A stretch of DNA of 64,000 nt from positions 62,001 to 126,000 of the forward strand of contig NC_015386.1 of the NCBI RefSeq assembly GCF_000195275.1, given 5' to 3'. The notes beneath the pieces were generated by a model, which made no database searches, was not told where the DNA came from, and saw nothing but the letters and a program-made list of their open reading frames with translations. The DNA is from Treponema succinifaciens DSM 2489. GTDB lineage: Bacteria; Spirochaetota; Spirochaetia; Treponematales; Treponemataceae. A program made the position numbers and the translations under genes. Positions 26,538 through 36,757 of the stretch are shown here, in pieces (the stretch's first letter is position 1; each line of letters begins with the position of its first letter).

Positions 26538-29500
26538 ATGCTGAAAGAATTGTCATGGTATATAGAAACGAACCGATTCACGAACATAGTCGAAGAAATA
26601 GAAGAAAAGGCAGCCGCATACAGCGAAGCCCTTAAAACGGACTCAGAGAACAAGGAAGAACTCCGTGACGACCTGCGAACCTTGTGCCAATGGCATATGG
26701 AAAAATCAGGATACAAGACGGAAAGCGTTCCATACATAAACATCGATCTGGAATTCTTTGACGGACATGACATAAACAGAGCCGCCCTCAGCACTTTTGA
26801 AAAAGAAATAATCAAAGCCCATATGTATCAGAAGCACCTGTGGGAATTCATGGGTACCACGGGAAGCATGACCGTCATATCAAAGACGGCAATGAGGCAA
26901 GACGGTTTTGTCTATGAGAGCTATCTTCCCCTGGAATACAAGAAAACGCACAATGCGAAAAGTCCCATCTCCAATATTTTGGAAGAAAACCCGGACGCAG
27001 TTCCAATTTACATATACCCGGACGGAAGCGTGTCAGGCGAATACAACCCGGAAAAATCAAAATTCCGGCTTGACGCACTTAGGGACAAGTCGGGATTTGA
27101 CTGGACAAGGAAAGGCTGGGATCCGAACTACGAGGTGCACAAAGAGGGCTGGCACGGTGAATACGATGAGACCAGCACGTGGACTATGGTGCGGGAAGGA
27201 AAGGGGGAATATGAAAAAACGAGCTATACAGGGGCAAGGTTCGAGAAACTTCCTGAAATTGAAATACTGAAGGACGGCGACAGAGCAATCCTGTACGATC
27301 CGAACTATTCCCTAATCTCGACATTCGAGAGAATCTTTCTCCTTACTGATGGCAACATCTACGGAGTCGAACAGGAAGATGCAGAAAAAACCGTCTCCCT
27401 CATAAAAGAGGCGATGGACGAGATGGGCATAAAATCGATAAAGGCCGTATGCGGCGGAGATATAAGACCCGATGCAAAAAGACTGAACCCCCAGCTTCTT
27501 ATGGAGAAATCCGTCTCGGAAGCTGCCCCCGCCAAAAAAACTGCCATCCCTTCACGGCAAAGAAAAGGACAGAAAATCACAAACGAAAGGATTCTGTCAT
27601 TCTATAAGAAACTGTTCGGTGAAGCGCTTGAAAGCAACGCTGAGGTAGCAAGCTACAAAGAGTACAGAAAGACAAAGAAAGAACTGGCAGAAAAAGCCGA
27701 AAGTAAAAGAACCGAGGAGTCTGGAAGAAGCCTCTCAGAAAAAATCGCAATCGTAAAGGCGAGCGGGACAGAGGGGAAAGAACTCATACGGGCAATCCAG
27801 ACAGAGAAAACGAAGATACCCCTTTCCGTATTCAATCCGGCGGACAAAAAAGAGGGCGGGCTTACGGACGAAGAATTCAATATCATTCAGAACTATGCCG
27901 TACCTGAACACAAAAAAGAACTGTTCAGCCGAGCCATTCTGAACCTGCTTGTGGAGCGAGAAACGATTAAAACAAGCGGAAAAGAGGTTCTCGAGCTATT
28001 CGACACTGTATATGCCGATGTGGTGCAGGGCAAGAAGTCCGACGAGGCAATCAGCGTGGAAACGACATTCTCCGAGCTGTGCAGCAACCCTGATAAATCG
28101 CTGGGCGCAGAGCCTGTAGATAGTACCGTCATGGAAAAGCTCACGGAAGCGAAAAGAAACCTTCCCGAACAGAAGACACAGGAGCTGCAGAAAAAGGTAG
28201 ATGCTGCGGTGGACAACATAATCCGGAATTTCTCGGCAGTGCGCATGAGCACAGGAATGACACCGGAAGAGGCGGTAAAACTTGCCGCAAAAACAGTCGG
28301 GGGCAAAGACTCCGCCGTCTTCGTGCCGCCGGCAAGCGGAATCGTCTACCAGACACCGGCTATGAACGCCCCGTTCAATGCCCGGAACGGAGGCGACAAA
28401 AGGATTTTCAGCGACATAAGAATAGCGGACTTGATTGAGAAATCTAAGAACCTTCCGCCTCCGACAAAAGAAATTGAGGTTGAGCGGCTCATTGCGGAGA
28501 GCAGACAGAGCGCGACCGTGAAAGGGCAGCCCTCTGGAGAAAGAGAAACCGAAACTGGCAATGCTCACGCAGAAGAAATTAGGACGTATAAACCATACAA
28601 GGAAACAGGCACGGCACAAGAAACATACGAGGCGTTTCCGAACCTGTTCAGCAAAGAGGAGCGTGAGGCCTGGTATAAAACCGAAAGCTTCAGGAAAACA
28701 GGTCTTTCCGTTTCCGATGTCGAAAATCTTGTACAATCGGAAGAAGAAAAAATACAGGGATTAAAACCATCTACTGATAAAAATGTCGTTACATTCTCAA
28801 AGAAAAGGGAACTGGACAGAAAGCTGGGCTATGCCGCCGAAAGCACGGAGCGGAGCAGAAACGCCCTGCTCGCAAGAATCGAGCCTGTCACGCACTCCCT
28901 GAATGCGGAGGAAACGGCAAAGAGGCTTGAGAAAACCGAGAATACAAGGGCTGCCTACACCAAAGAGGACGACGGGCTTTTAAAAGAACGCAATGCTGTG
29001 GCAGGGAACCTAAAGGTCGCCGAAATAAACGCGAACGGAAGGCTTTCGCGGGAACTGGCAGGGGCTGTAACCCAAGCTGATTTTGCAAGCGAACGAAACC
29101 GTATCATATTCGGAGAAGATGTACAACAGAATGTTCCAGCCAAAAAAGGAGACGGCAAGCCTCTCAACACACTGGCAAACCCGAAAGCTGAGAAAGCAGA
29201 GAATTCCCCGACTCCTTATCAGAGTGCAAGGCAACAGGCTCAGAGTCAGTTTTTAACGGAAACCACCGAAGAGATAGCGGAGTCAAATGTCTCAAAGTAT
29301 ACGAAAGGTGGGCAGATTTTCCCTACCGATTACAATTCAGGAACAGAATCCCATGTTTCTGTACAGGAGAAGCACGGCACAGGCACAATACATAACGCAG
29401 AAATTGTGACCGGTGACATTCCTGCAGGAAGCGATGCGGGCATCATAGGTGAAAGCCAATTTTACAAAAAAAGCACACCTTCCCTGTCTGTCAGAACAGA

Positions 29501-29852
29501 AGCCGTCCACCATACCGATACTTCCGTACAGGGCGGAGAAGGGGAAATTACCGGCATAAACACAAGGCAAAATTCATCAGAGAATCATTTGAGGGCATCT
29601 AGCCAGACAAAGCCAATGCCGACACCCGAAGAGCAGGAAAGAGAAAGGATGGCAAGAATCAATGCGAACTATGAGCATGACAAGGCCGTTCTCGCAAAGG
29701 CCGACCCGCTGTTCGCAAGAAACCAGTTCTGGGATGTCGGTCATGCAGAGGGAAGCGGGGAAGATGGTTATTTTGATAAACAACAACTTAATAAAATCAA
29801 GGGTATGGCATTAGAATTTGAAATAAGAAAAAGTGGAGACTCACTACAGTGA
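26538..29852 (+). CDS. Large carrier-like protein of the second cassette system (full-length copy)
   Basis: 1104 residues, family not recognised, no signal peptide. Residues 1-330 are an acidic, aromatic-rich domain found only here. Residues ~330-540 are helical and charged. From about residue 540 (LPEQKTQELQKKVDAAVDNI) to ~1075 (ANYEHDKAVLAKADPLFARN, then FWDVGHAEGSGE) the sequence recurs in two 5'-truncated copies at 32865 and 37866. The last ~28 residues (DGYFDKQQLNKIKG...) are unique to this copy and the stop overlaps the next gene's GTG start. A conserved body with a swapped tail next to effector genes suggests an adaptor or loading protein whose tail matches its cargo. This is an inference; a tape-measure or structural role is possible. 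Confidence 0.6.
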   Translation: MLKELSWYIETNRFTNIVEEIEEKAAAYSEALKTDSENKEELRDDLRTLCQWHMEKSGYKTESVPYINIDLEFFDGHDINRAALSTFEKEIIKAHMYQKHLWEFMGTTGSMTVISKTAMRQDGFVYESYLPLEYKKTHNAKSPISNILEENPDAVPIYIYPDGSVSGEYNPEKSKFRLDALRDKSGFDWTRKGWDPNYEVHKEGWHGEYDETSTWTMVREGKGEYEKTSYTGARFEKLPEIEILKDGDRAILYDPNYSLISTFERIFLLTDGNIYGVEQEDAEKTVSLIKEAMDEMGIKSIKAVCGGDIRPDAKRLNPQLLMEKSVSEAAPAKKTAIPSRQRKGQKITNERILSFYKKLFGEALESNAEVASYKEYRKTKKELAEKAESKRTEESGRSLSEKIAIVKASGTEGKELIRAIQTEKTKIPLSVFNPADKKEGGLTDEEFNIIQNYAVPEHKKELFSRAILNLLVERETIKTSGKEVLELFDTVYADVVQGKKSDEAISVETTFSELCSNPDKSLGAEPVDSTVMEKLTEAKRNLPEQKTQELQKKVDAAVDNIIRNFSAVRMSTGMTPEEAVKLAAKTVGGKDSAVFVPPASGIVYQTPAMNAPFNARNGGDKRIFSDIRIADLIEKSKNLPPPTKEIEVERLIAESRQSATVKGQPSGERETETGNAHAEEIRTYKPYKETGTAQETYEAFPNLFSKEEREAWYKTESFRKTGLSVSDVENLVQSEEEKIQGLKPSTDKNVVTFSKKRELDRKLGYAAESTERSRNALLARIEPVTHSLNAEETAKRLEKTENTRAAYTKEDDGLLKERNAVAGNLKVAEINANGRLSRELAGAVTQADFASERNRIIFGEDVQQNVPAKKGDGKPLNTLANPKAEKAENSPTPYQSARQQAQSQFLTETTEEIAESNVSKYTKGGQIFPTDYNSGTESHVSVQEKHGTGTIHNAEIVTGDIPAGSDAGIIGESQFYKKSTPSLSVRTEAVHHTDTSVQGGEGEITGINTRQNSSENHLRASSQTKPMPTPEEQERERMARINANYEHDKAVLAKADPLFARNQFWDVGHAEGSGEDGYFDKQQLNKIKGMALEFEIRKSGDSLQ

Positions 29853-31105
29853 TTGAATATACACGCGAAGAAGCCATAGATTTGGCAAATTCATTGATAA
29901 AAAAACTATCTTCCAAAATTGAAACTCTTAACGATATGAATATCAATGATTGCGATAACTTAGAAATATCTATATATCTTCAACAGAATGGCAAAGAATT
30001 TATTTCGCTTATTGAGAAAAATGATATAAAGAAAGAGCTTGCTGAATATAATAACCAAGCAATCGCTATGGTACTCAGCAAGATACTTCCATCAGCAATA
30101 GAATTAGGATTGGAGAAGAATTTATCAAAAGACTTTTGTATTGTTGATACACCATATAGTACAAATGATTTTGATAGAGCCAAAGAAGGAGAACCTGAGA
30201 ATCCAAAAGCTGTATGGACAATGCAAAATTCAGACTGGGGAGATAAATGGCGATATGTTTCTGAAGAAAGAATCAAAGAATTAAACAACCAGCTTTCAGA
30301 AGCTTTAAAAGAACTCGGTTATTCTGATGAGAAAATTTTAATTTTTCTTGAAACTGAAAATTCGATTAGTAGTTCTATGAGTGCATTGACATATTCATTA
30401 AATCAGTTAGTATCGGAAAAAGAAAAAATAAATAAGAAAAACGAAGATTTGCGATTTAATGAAATAAAAAAAATCGAAAAAGAAATGAATGAAATCCATA
30501 GTGATGAAGCTGTAAGTGAGCAGGACAGAAAAGAGTTGTTAAAGAGAAAAAGTGCTTTACATATGTATAAATCAATACAATTAGACAAATATAAAAAAGA
30601 GAATAAGAAAACTATAGAAGACTTAAAGGTAAAAATAAAGAATATAAAAGACAATCTTCTATATCATAAGGTTTATAACTCTGGTTGTAAAATTATTTCA
30701 ACAGCAAAAGTATTCTCAGCAATGTATGACGATGATTCGATAACTCCAAATGATGTAATGCAGTATGTTGACAAGAACGGTCTGCTCGATGATGAAAGCC
30801 TGAAGTCAAAATACACAGATTATAAAGTTACGACAGTACAAGAAAAAGACATTGCGAATTATGTTTTCCCCGAAAACTGTTATATCATAGGACACGCTCG
30901 AATCGGAGGTGGTTACGGAGAACATTTTGTCGTAATAAAAAACATTACTAGTACTGTAAAAAATGGAAATGTCTTTATAGAATATGAGAAATCGAATTCA
31001 AGTAATAATGATAGAGACAGAAATTATACAAGCGAAGAACCAGGAAATGATTCAACAAAAGCAAAGATATTCGAACTTCGAGTATTTGAGAGAATAAAAG
31101 AATGA
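29849..31105 (+). CDS. Putative CIS effector with C39-like papain-fold peptidase domain
   Basis: 418 residues, AT-rich, GTG start overlapping the carrier stop (GTGA). Residues ~140-270 include a long charged coiled coil (NKKNEDLRFNEIKKIEKEMN). The C-terminal domain has Cys280 in NSGCKIISTAKVFSAMY, ITPNDVMQYVDKNGLL, and His359 in GGYGEHFVVIKNI, the order of bacteriocin-processing-like C39 and related peptidases or transglutaminase-like folds. The membrane-anchored secreted protein immediately downstream is a natural immunity partner. Substrate unknown. Confidence 0.6.
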   Translation: MIEYTREEAIDLANSLIKKLSSKIETLNDMNINDCDNLEISIYLQQNGKEFISLIEKNDIKKELAEYNNQAIAMVLSKILPSAIELGLEKNLSKDFCIVDTPYSTNDFDRAKEGEPENPKAVWTMQNSDWGDKWRYVSEERIKELNNQLSEALKELGYSDEKILIFLETENSISSSMSALTYSLNQLVSEKEKINKKNEDLRFNEIKKIEKEMNEIHSDEAVSEQDRKELLKRKSALHMYKSIQLDKYKKENKKTIEDLKVKIKNIKDNLLYHKVYNSGCKIISTAKVFSAMYDDDSITPNDVMQYVDKNGLLDDESLKSKYTDYKVTTVQEKDIANYVFPENCYIIGHARIGGGYGEHFVVIKNITSTVKNGNVFIEYEKSNSSNNDRDRNYTSEEPGNDSTKAKIFELRVFERIKE

Positions 31106-32166
31106 AGAAAAAATTAGTCATTATGGTATTAGCCTTATTATGTGCAACAAAAATATGCAGTTTTGAATATAAATTGGAAGATATTCTGTTAACATATATG
31201 GCTTTTATCGAACATTCAAATCTATTTATAAACAGAGGAATCCTCTTTTTGAATCCTAATCAGAATTCGCGCATTCATTATGCAGAATACGAATTTGATT
31301 CTGGTGGTAATAAAATCCTTAAAGTTTTTGATTCAGAAATGGATTTTGAAAAAAATGAATCTTATGACTCTGTTTATTATAAAAATAATAGAATTAGTGG
31401 GGTCAGATGTGGTCATAACCGATGGAATTTCAAAATAGAAAACGGCAATCTGATAATAAAAGAAAATGAATGGAGACCCCTGTCTTACGAAATGCATTAT
31501 GTATCAGAGAATGAGCTGCGTTGCTATGGCAAGAAAATTACGAAAAACGGGAATGAGTTCACGGTAGATGATTACGAGCCTTATAAATTCATATTTAATG
31601 ATGATTCAATTGAAGTCATAAAACTTAGTAAAGCTGGAGATGAACTCTATAAGTACATATATGACAATCACGGAATCTTATTAAAGGAGTTTGATTGCCA
31701 TAACTATGACAGCGAACGACTGGTATGGAGCACCAACGGCGTAAACGGATTCATAACAGAGGTTCATGAGTCTGATATATATGGCATTGTTAAAAATGAT
31801 GATTATTTCCGTCGCATAGACAAAGACGGCTATCTTGTTTACCAAAACGACGATTACAGCGAAAACAATCACTATGGCTACAGAGAGCTTATCATTTTGC
31901 CGTGTGATGAGGAGGATAACATCCTTGCAACTGTAGATGATGTTGCGATTCCATATCCAGAAAAGAAAAAAGACTTAGAAGAAAATGAGGCTACGGAAAT
32001 TCCTGAATTAAATCACACCATACAAGGTGAAAAACCTGTTGCAAATGTAGAAAACGAACCAAAAGTATTTTCTTATAAAGGAGTACTACTCTGCTTTATT
32101 TTCTCTATGACTGTTATTGTCGTTATTTTAATTATTTCTAAGAGGAATAAAAATGCTAAAAAGTAA
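31102..32166 (+). CDS. Secreted, C-terminally anchored putative immunity protein
   Basis: 354 residues with an N-terminal signal sequence (MKKKLVIMVLALLCATKICS) and one C-terminal membrane helix (GVLLCFIFSMTVIVVILIIS) followed by a basic tail. This predicts a periplasmic domain held in the inner membrane. The start overlaps the effector stop by 4 nt (ATGA). The family is not recognised. Placement and topology fit protection against a peptidase acting in the envelope. Confidence 0.6.
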   Translation: MKKKLVIMVLALLCATKICSFEYKLEDILLTYMAFIEHSNLFINRGILFLNPNQNSRIHYAEYEFDSGGNKILKVFDSEMDFEKNESYDSVYYKNNRISGVRCGHNRWNFKIENGNLIIKENEWRPLSYEMHYVSENELRCYGKKITKNGNEFTVDDYEPYKFIFNDDSIEVIKLSKAGDELYKYIYDNHGILLKEFDCHNYDSERLVWSTNGVNGFITEVHESDIYGIVKNDDYFRRIDKDGYLVYQNDDYSENNHYGYRELIILPCDEEDNILATVDDVAIPYPEKKKDLEENEATEIPELNHTIQGEKPVANVENEPKVFSYKGVLLCFIFSMTVIVVILIISKRNKNAKK

Positions 32167-32848
32167 AGATAACCTTTCAGATTTAGTCGAAAAAATATGC
32201 ACATTTTTAGATGGTCTGAATAAAGCTATTGAAATAAATAACTCCGAAACTACTCTAACTAAAAGGGTAAAATTTTTGCAACACAGGTCAGCAAGTATAA
32301 GGAACTCTTCGGAAAATAATCGTATAATTCCTTTGGAATCAGTAACAAAGTCTAAGTTTGAATTGGAAAGGGATACGGAGCTCGGAAATGTAAAAATTAT
32401 ATATGGTCACGGTTCAGACGAAATGCTAAGAAGCAACGGTCTAGTTGCATTTGCACTCGCCAATAAAATTTACATTCAAACTCATAAATATAAACCCGAA
32501 ACAGAAGAGGGAAGAGCATTACTTGCACATGAATTGACACATGTGCAGCAATATTCAGAAAAAAGGATTAATAATCAGAATTCTAAAGATGAACTTGAAA
32601 AAGAGGCAGAACTAACTGAAAAAGCCGTTTATTATAATCCTGATACATTGGAAGAATTAAGAATTGGTAATAGAAAAATAAAAATACGTAATTCTCAAAA
32701 GAAACGGCTTATTCAGGAAATTGAGAATGAATATATGGATTGGCTTGAAGGGCAGGAAAGGGAATTAAATAGTCAAGAATATTTAAAACTATTAATCGAT
32801 GTAAAGGAAAGAATGGATAGGGGTGAAATGGTATGGCAACAGCCTTAA
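32153..32848 (+). CDS. DUF4157 (eCIS-associated HExxH) protein, copy 1
   Basis: 231 residues. It carries the DUF4157 signature: GNVKIIYGHGSDEMLRSNGL, YKPETEEGRALLAHELTHVQQ with His126-Glu127-His130. This domain is known for its association with eCIS loci and their cargo. The gene overlaps the previous one by 14 nt. Unlike copies 2 and 3 it is followed by the truncated carrier fragment and not by an effector gene, so its partner seems to have been replaced. Confidence 0.8.
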   Translation: MLKSKDNLSDLVEKICTFLDGLNKAIEINNSETTLTKRVKFLQHRSASIRNSSENNRIIPLESVTKSKFELERDTELGNVKIIYGHGSDEMLRSNGLVAFALANKIYIQTHKYKPETEEGRALLAHELTHVQQYSEKRINNQNSKDELEKEAELTEKAVYYNPDTLEELRIGNRKIKIRNSQKKRLIQEIENEYMDWLEGQERELNSQEYLKLLIDVKERMDRGEMVWQQP

Positions 32849-32864
32849 TCCAGCATTTATGGAT

Positions 32865-34755
32865 TGATGCTGCGGTGGACAACATAATCCGGAATTTCTC
32901 CGCCGTGCGCATGAGCACAGGAATGACACCGGAAGACGCGGTAAAACTTGCCGCAAAAACAGTCGGGGGCAAAGACTCCGCCGTCTTCGTGCCGCCGGCA
33001 AGCGGAATCGTCTACCAGACACCGGCTATGAACGCCCCGTTCAATGCCCGGAACGGAGGCGACAAAAGGATTTTCAGCGACATAAGAATAGCGGACTTGA
33101 TTGATAAATCAAAGAACCTTCCGCCTCCGACAAAAGAAATTGAGGTTGAGCGGCTCATTGCGGAGAGCAGACAGAGCAAAAACGCGAGAGGAATGCCCTC
33201 TGGAGAAAAAGAAACCGAAACTGGCAATATTCACGCTGAGGCAAACAGGGCAGATAAACCATACAAGAAAACAGGCACGGCACAAGAAACATACGAGTCG
33301 TTTCCGAACCTGTTCAGCAAAGAGGAGCGTGAGGCCTGGTATAAAACCGAAAGCTTCAGGAAAACGGGCCTTTCCGTTTCCGATGTCGAAAATCTTGTAC
33401 AATCGGAAGAAGAAAAAATATAGGGATTAAAACCATCTACTGATAAAAATGTCGTTACATTCTCAAAGAAAAGGGAACTGGACAGAAAGCTGGGCTATGC
33501 CGCCGAAAGCACGGAGCGGAGCAGAAACGCCCTGCTCGCAAGAATCGAGCCTGTCACGCACTCCCTGAATGCGGAGGAAACGGCAAAGAGGCTTGAGGAA
33601 ACCGAGAATACAAGGACAGCCTACACCAAAGAGGACGACGGGCTTTTAAAAGAACGCAATGCTGTGGCAGGGAACCTAAAGGTCGCCGAAATAAACGCGA
33701 ACGGAAGGCTTTCGCGGGAACTGGCAGGGGCTGTAACCCAAACTGATTTTACAAGCGAACGAAACCGTATCATATTCGGAGAAGATGTACAACAGAATGT
33801 TCCAGCCAAAAAAGGAGACGGCAAGCCTCTCAACACACTGGCAAACCCGAAAGCTGAGAAAGCAGAGAATTCCCCGACTCATTATCAGAGTGCAAGGCAA
33901 CAGGCTCAGAGTCAGATTCTGGCGGACGCTCTCGATGCGGCCGCAGATTCAGGAATTTCAAGGCATACGGAAAACGGCAGCGGCGTAGGGCGTAACGCAG
34001 AAATCAAAGGCGGCGACAGGTTTACAGAATTCAGTATTGGAATCGACGGCGAAACTCCGTTTTATGGGGAAAGCGCCGTCTCAAAGACAGAGCGCGTAGA
34101 AGCGGCTCGAAAGCCGGACTTTGGAAACGGCAACGAAGAAACTCATTCATCTGTTCCTGCAGGAGAGACGGCTTTTCCGCCCGGCACAAGAAGCCATGCC
34201 GAAAGCGTACATTCCCCTGCGGAACACACTGGAAACAGGAGTACATTCAGCGGAAACAAATCCTCTTATTCTGCCGCAGCAGACGGAGCACGCAATAATA
34301 CCTTCAAGGAAAGCGGAACTCCTCACGCTGCCCCGACAAGCAACGAAAGCAGGGCTGCGTACACTGTTCAGCCAACCGGTGAAGACTGGAATGCCGCAGC
34401 GGAAACCGGGGCATCATATACTTCCGTACATAGCAGGGAGGACGGCAGTTCCGCCAAAAAAACAGGACAAAATCCATCACAGCCTCGCGGAGATATATCT
34501 GGTCAGACAAAGCAAATGCTTACTCCCGAACAGGAAGAGGCCGCAAGGCTTGAGAGGATGAACGCGAACTACGAGCATGACAAGGCAGTTCTCGCAAAGG
34601 CTGACCCTATGTTCGCAAGAAACCAGTTCTGGGACGTGGGACACGCAGAGGGAAGTGGGGAAGTAACGGACAGAGAGTTGGCGAAATTGGCTCAAATCAA
34701 AATAGAAGAGAAAAAGAATCGCCTGTTAGACGGAGGACATTTTAATGAGTACTAA
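32865..34755 (+). pseudogene. Carrier cassette copy 2, 5'-truncated and with a nonsense codon
   Basis: Starting at GATGCTGCGGTGG the sequence is nearly identical to the carrier gene from codon ~552 onward. The first half of that gene is absent. At 33421 CAG, present in the other copies, has become TAG. Between about 33915 and 34500 the copy carries its own variable segment, then the conserved ANYEHDKAVLAKADP and FWDVGHAEGSGE block, and a private tail (VTDRELAKLAQIKIEEKKNR) that overlaps the start of the DUF4157 gene at 34745. It looks like a silent donor cassette. Pieces could be translated from 32833 and 33664. Confidence 0.75.
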
Positions 34756-35473
34756 AAGATTGATTCCTCTCGAACAGGATAAGCATATAAAGAAAATTGT
34801 TGATATTTATAATTTTGCCATAAAGAAGATAAGAGAAAATCCTCAGTTACTGGAAGTGAAAACAGACCAGACCAAGAAAAGTGGCAAAAGGAAACAAGAA
34901 GATTCCGGAAATGTGGAATATGTACTGCCAGCCGCAATGGTCATGCGGAACTATCTGCATGATAGGGAATTTCCTTTGGAAAGTGTCATGCTTTCGGCAA
35001 CGGAAACAAAGCATAACGAAGACATCGGGAAAGTAAAAATTCACATCGGTGCTTATGCAGATGAATATGCCCGCTCTATGCACGCAATGGCGTTCACTAT
35101 AGGAAGCACGATTTTCTTCAGGAACGGTTCCTACAAGCCGGAGAGCGAGGAAGGACGCGCACTTCTTGCCCATGAAATGAAGCATATATCGCAGAACAAA
35201 GAATACATGACTGCCGACAACCGTACGAAAGAGGAGCTTGAAGCGGAGGCTGTTCAGGCGGAAGAAATCGAACGGTATAATCCCGATCCGTATGTCTGTG
35301 AGGTCATAAACGGTAAATCTTACCGGATGAGGAAATCCCAGAAGGCGAAACTAGACTATCTTGTTGAGAAAGGGCTTGAAGAGTGGGTTGAGGGGGAGGA
35401 GAATGCAATGAGTGACAGGGATTACCTTAAGCTCCTGCTGAATTACAAGGATTATCTGGAGGGAAGATTATGA
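34745..35473 (+). CDS. DUF4157 (eCIS-associated HExxH) protein, copy 2
   Basis: 242 residues. The DUF4157 core reads IGKVKIHIGAYADEYARSMH, then SEEGRALLAHEMKHISQ with His143-Glu144-His147. It starts inside the private tail of carrier copy 2 and overlaps the next effector by 4 nt, making a tail-DUF4157-effector chain. Members of this family are commonly part of, or paired with, eCIS cargo; the HExxH suggests a zinc metalloprotease fold, possibly for processing cargo. Confidence 0.82.
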   Translation: MSTKRLIPLEQDKHIKKIVDIYNFAIKKIRENPQLLEVKTDQTKKSGKRKQEDSGNVEYVLPAAMVMRNYLHDREFPLESVMLSATETKHNEDIGKVKIHIGAYADEYARSMHAMAFTIGSTIFFRNGSYKPESEEGRALLAHEMKHISQNKEYMTADNRTKEELEAEAVQAEEIERYNPDPYVCEVINGKSYRMRKSQKAKLDYLVEKGLEEWVEGEENAMSDRDYLKLLLNYKDYLEGRL

Positions 35474-36756
35474 GCCTTAATCTTGATGGAAGGGAAAACA
35501 AGATAAAACTCATCTCCGATACGATGACGGGATTTTATTCTGTTATGCGTAACCTTCAGGAAGATTATGCCACCTATCATCAAAATTACTCAGAGGAAGC
35601 CCTCGCACTTCTCAGCAGGTCAGACGATTTCATTGAATCCGTGGAAGCCGTGCGAAGCCTCGACAGTCTTAGCAGAATAGATGACGATGGTATAAACGAG
35701 CTGTTTTTGCTCAGCCAGCAAATCGCAGAGCTGTATCATTTGAAAAACATCAGTTGCAGTAATCCAGTCGAAAACATCTCTATTTCTGCTGCCGTCTGGA
35801 AAATATATTTAAACGAAAAAAATGAAATAGCAAATGTAGAGTATGGAAGTGACAAAACAAAGGCTCAGGTAATCCATTCAGATGGTACTACAAGTTCTAT
35901 AATTGATATGACTGGAACTGATTACGAAGGAAAAGGTTTTGCAAAGAAATTATTAACTGCCGCAAAATTAATGCTTTCAGAGCAGGCAGATTTTGACCTT
36001 CAAAATAAAATGTTAGATTCCGGTTTAATATATATAAGTGAAGAGCAAGCAAAATTTATAAACATTGAAAAAGGGTGGATAAGAAAGCAGGATTACTATA
36101 ATTTAATGACTCCAAAAGATTTCTTAGATTTAAATGATTATAAAGATGTTACGGTAAATGCCGTTTATGATGATGATAAAGGTGAATTAGTCTTTACATA
36201 TACGGTAGGTGGAAAAACGGAAAATCTTTTTGTGATAAAGGCTAGTAATAATCAGAAAGAGAGAGAGTATCCGACAGATGGAGGTACTCTTACATCTTCT
36301 CCCATATACACGATGCCAAATAATAAATCAGAACCAGTAGTTCCCTATAAGCCTGGAAAATTCCCTAAAGGAACTTGGCTTATAGAATCTTTTGAGGAAA
36401 GTTTTACCGAAGGTTATGGACCTTATAAGATAAGAACAAATGCAATTAGATATGTTGTAGGTTATAAACAAAAATATGATGAAAATAAGATTTTAATTGG
36501 CTGGGAAGAAATAAAAAATGAGAAAGGTGAAAATGTGCTATATGAAGATGGTCATTTATTAATACATGGTGGTACAGGAAGAATAATCAATAAATTAACA
36601 AATATTGAAAAATTGGATGCTAGAAAAGGAGAAAATGATTATAAAGGAACTACTCATGGTTGTATCAGAATTAGTAATTTAGATGTTTATTTAATTGTTG
36701 AAATCTTGAGAAACTATTTAAAATCTAAAGGCAATATCGAATTGGAGGTAAAATAA
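35470..36756 (+). CDS. Putative CIS effector with L,D-transpeptidase (YkuD) domain
   Basis: 428 residues. The N-terminal ~110 residues share a motif with the 40474 effector (SRIDDDGINELFLLSQQIAE versus NRLNDEGIRQLLVGCRRLAK), a probable loading domain. The C-terminus is a YkuD L,D-transpeptidase: LLIHGGTGRI with His366, then TTHGCIRISN with catalytic Cys398. T6SS effectors of this fold (Tlde1) attack or remodel the peptidoglycan of target cells, which is a good model here. No signal peptide is present, consistent with injection. The downstream secreted protein is the candidate immunity factor. Confidence 0.78.
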   Translation: MSLNLDGRENKIKLISDTMTGFYSVMRNLQEDYATYHQNYSEEALALLSRSDDFIESVEAVRSLDSLSRIDDDGINELFLLSQQIAELYHLKNISCSNPVENISISAAVWKIYLNEKNEIANVEYGSDKTKAQVIHSDGTTSSIIDMTGTDYEGKGFAKKLLTAAKLMLSEQADFDLQNKMLDSGLIYISEEQAKFINIEKGWIRKQDYYNLMTPKDFLDLNDYKDVTVNAVYDDDKGELVFTYTVGGKTENLFVIKASNNQKEREYPTDGGTLTSSPIYTMPNNKSEPVVPYKPGKFPKGTWLIESFEESFTEGYGPYKIRTNAIRYVVGYKQKYDENKILIGWEEIKNEKGENVLYEDGHLLIHGGTGRIINKLTNIEKLDARKGENDYKGTTHGCIRISNLDVYLIVEILRNYLKSKGNIELEVK

Positions 36757-36757
36757 G

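Noticed and set aside
27996-28736. Minus-strand 246-residue frame opposite the carrier gene
   Set aside because: No family pattern; similar shadows appear opposite each carrier copy and vanish where the plus frame diverges.
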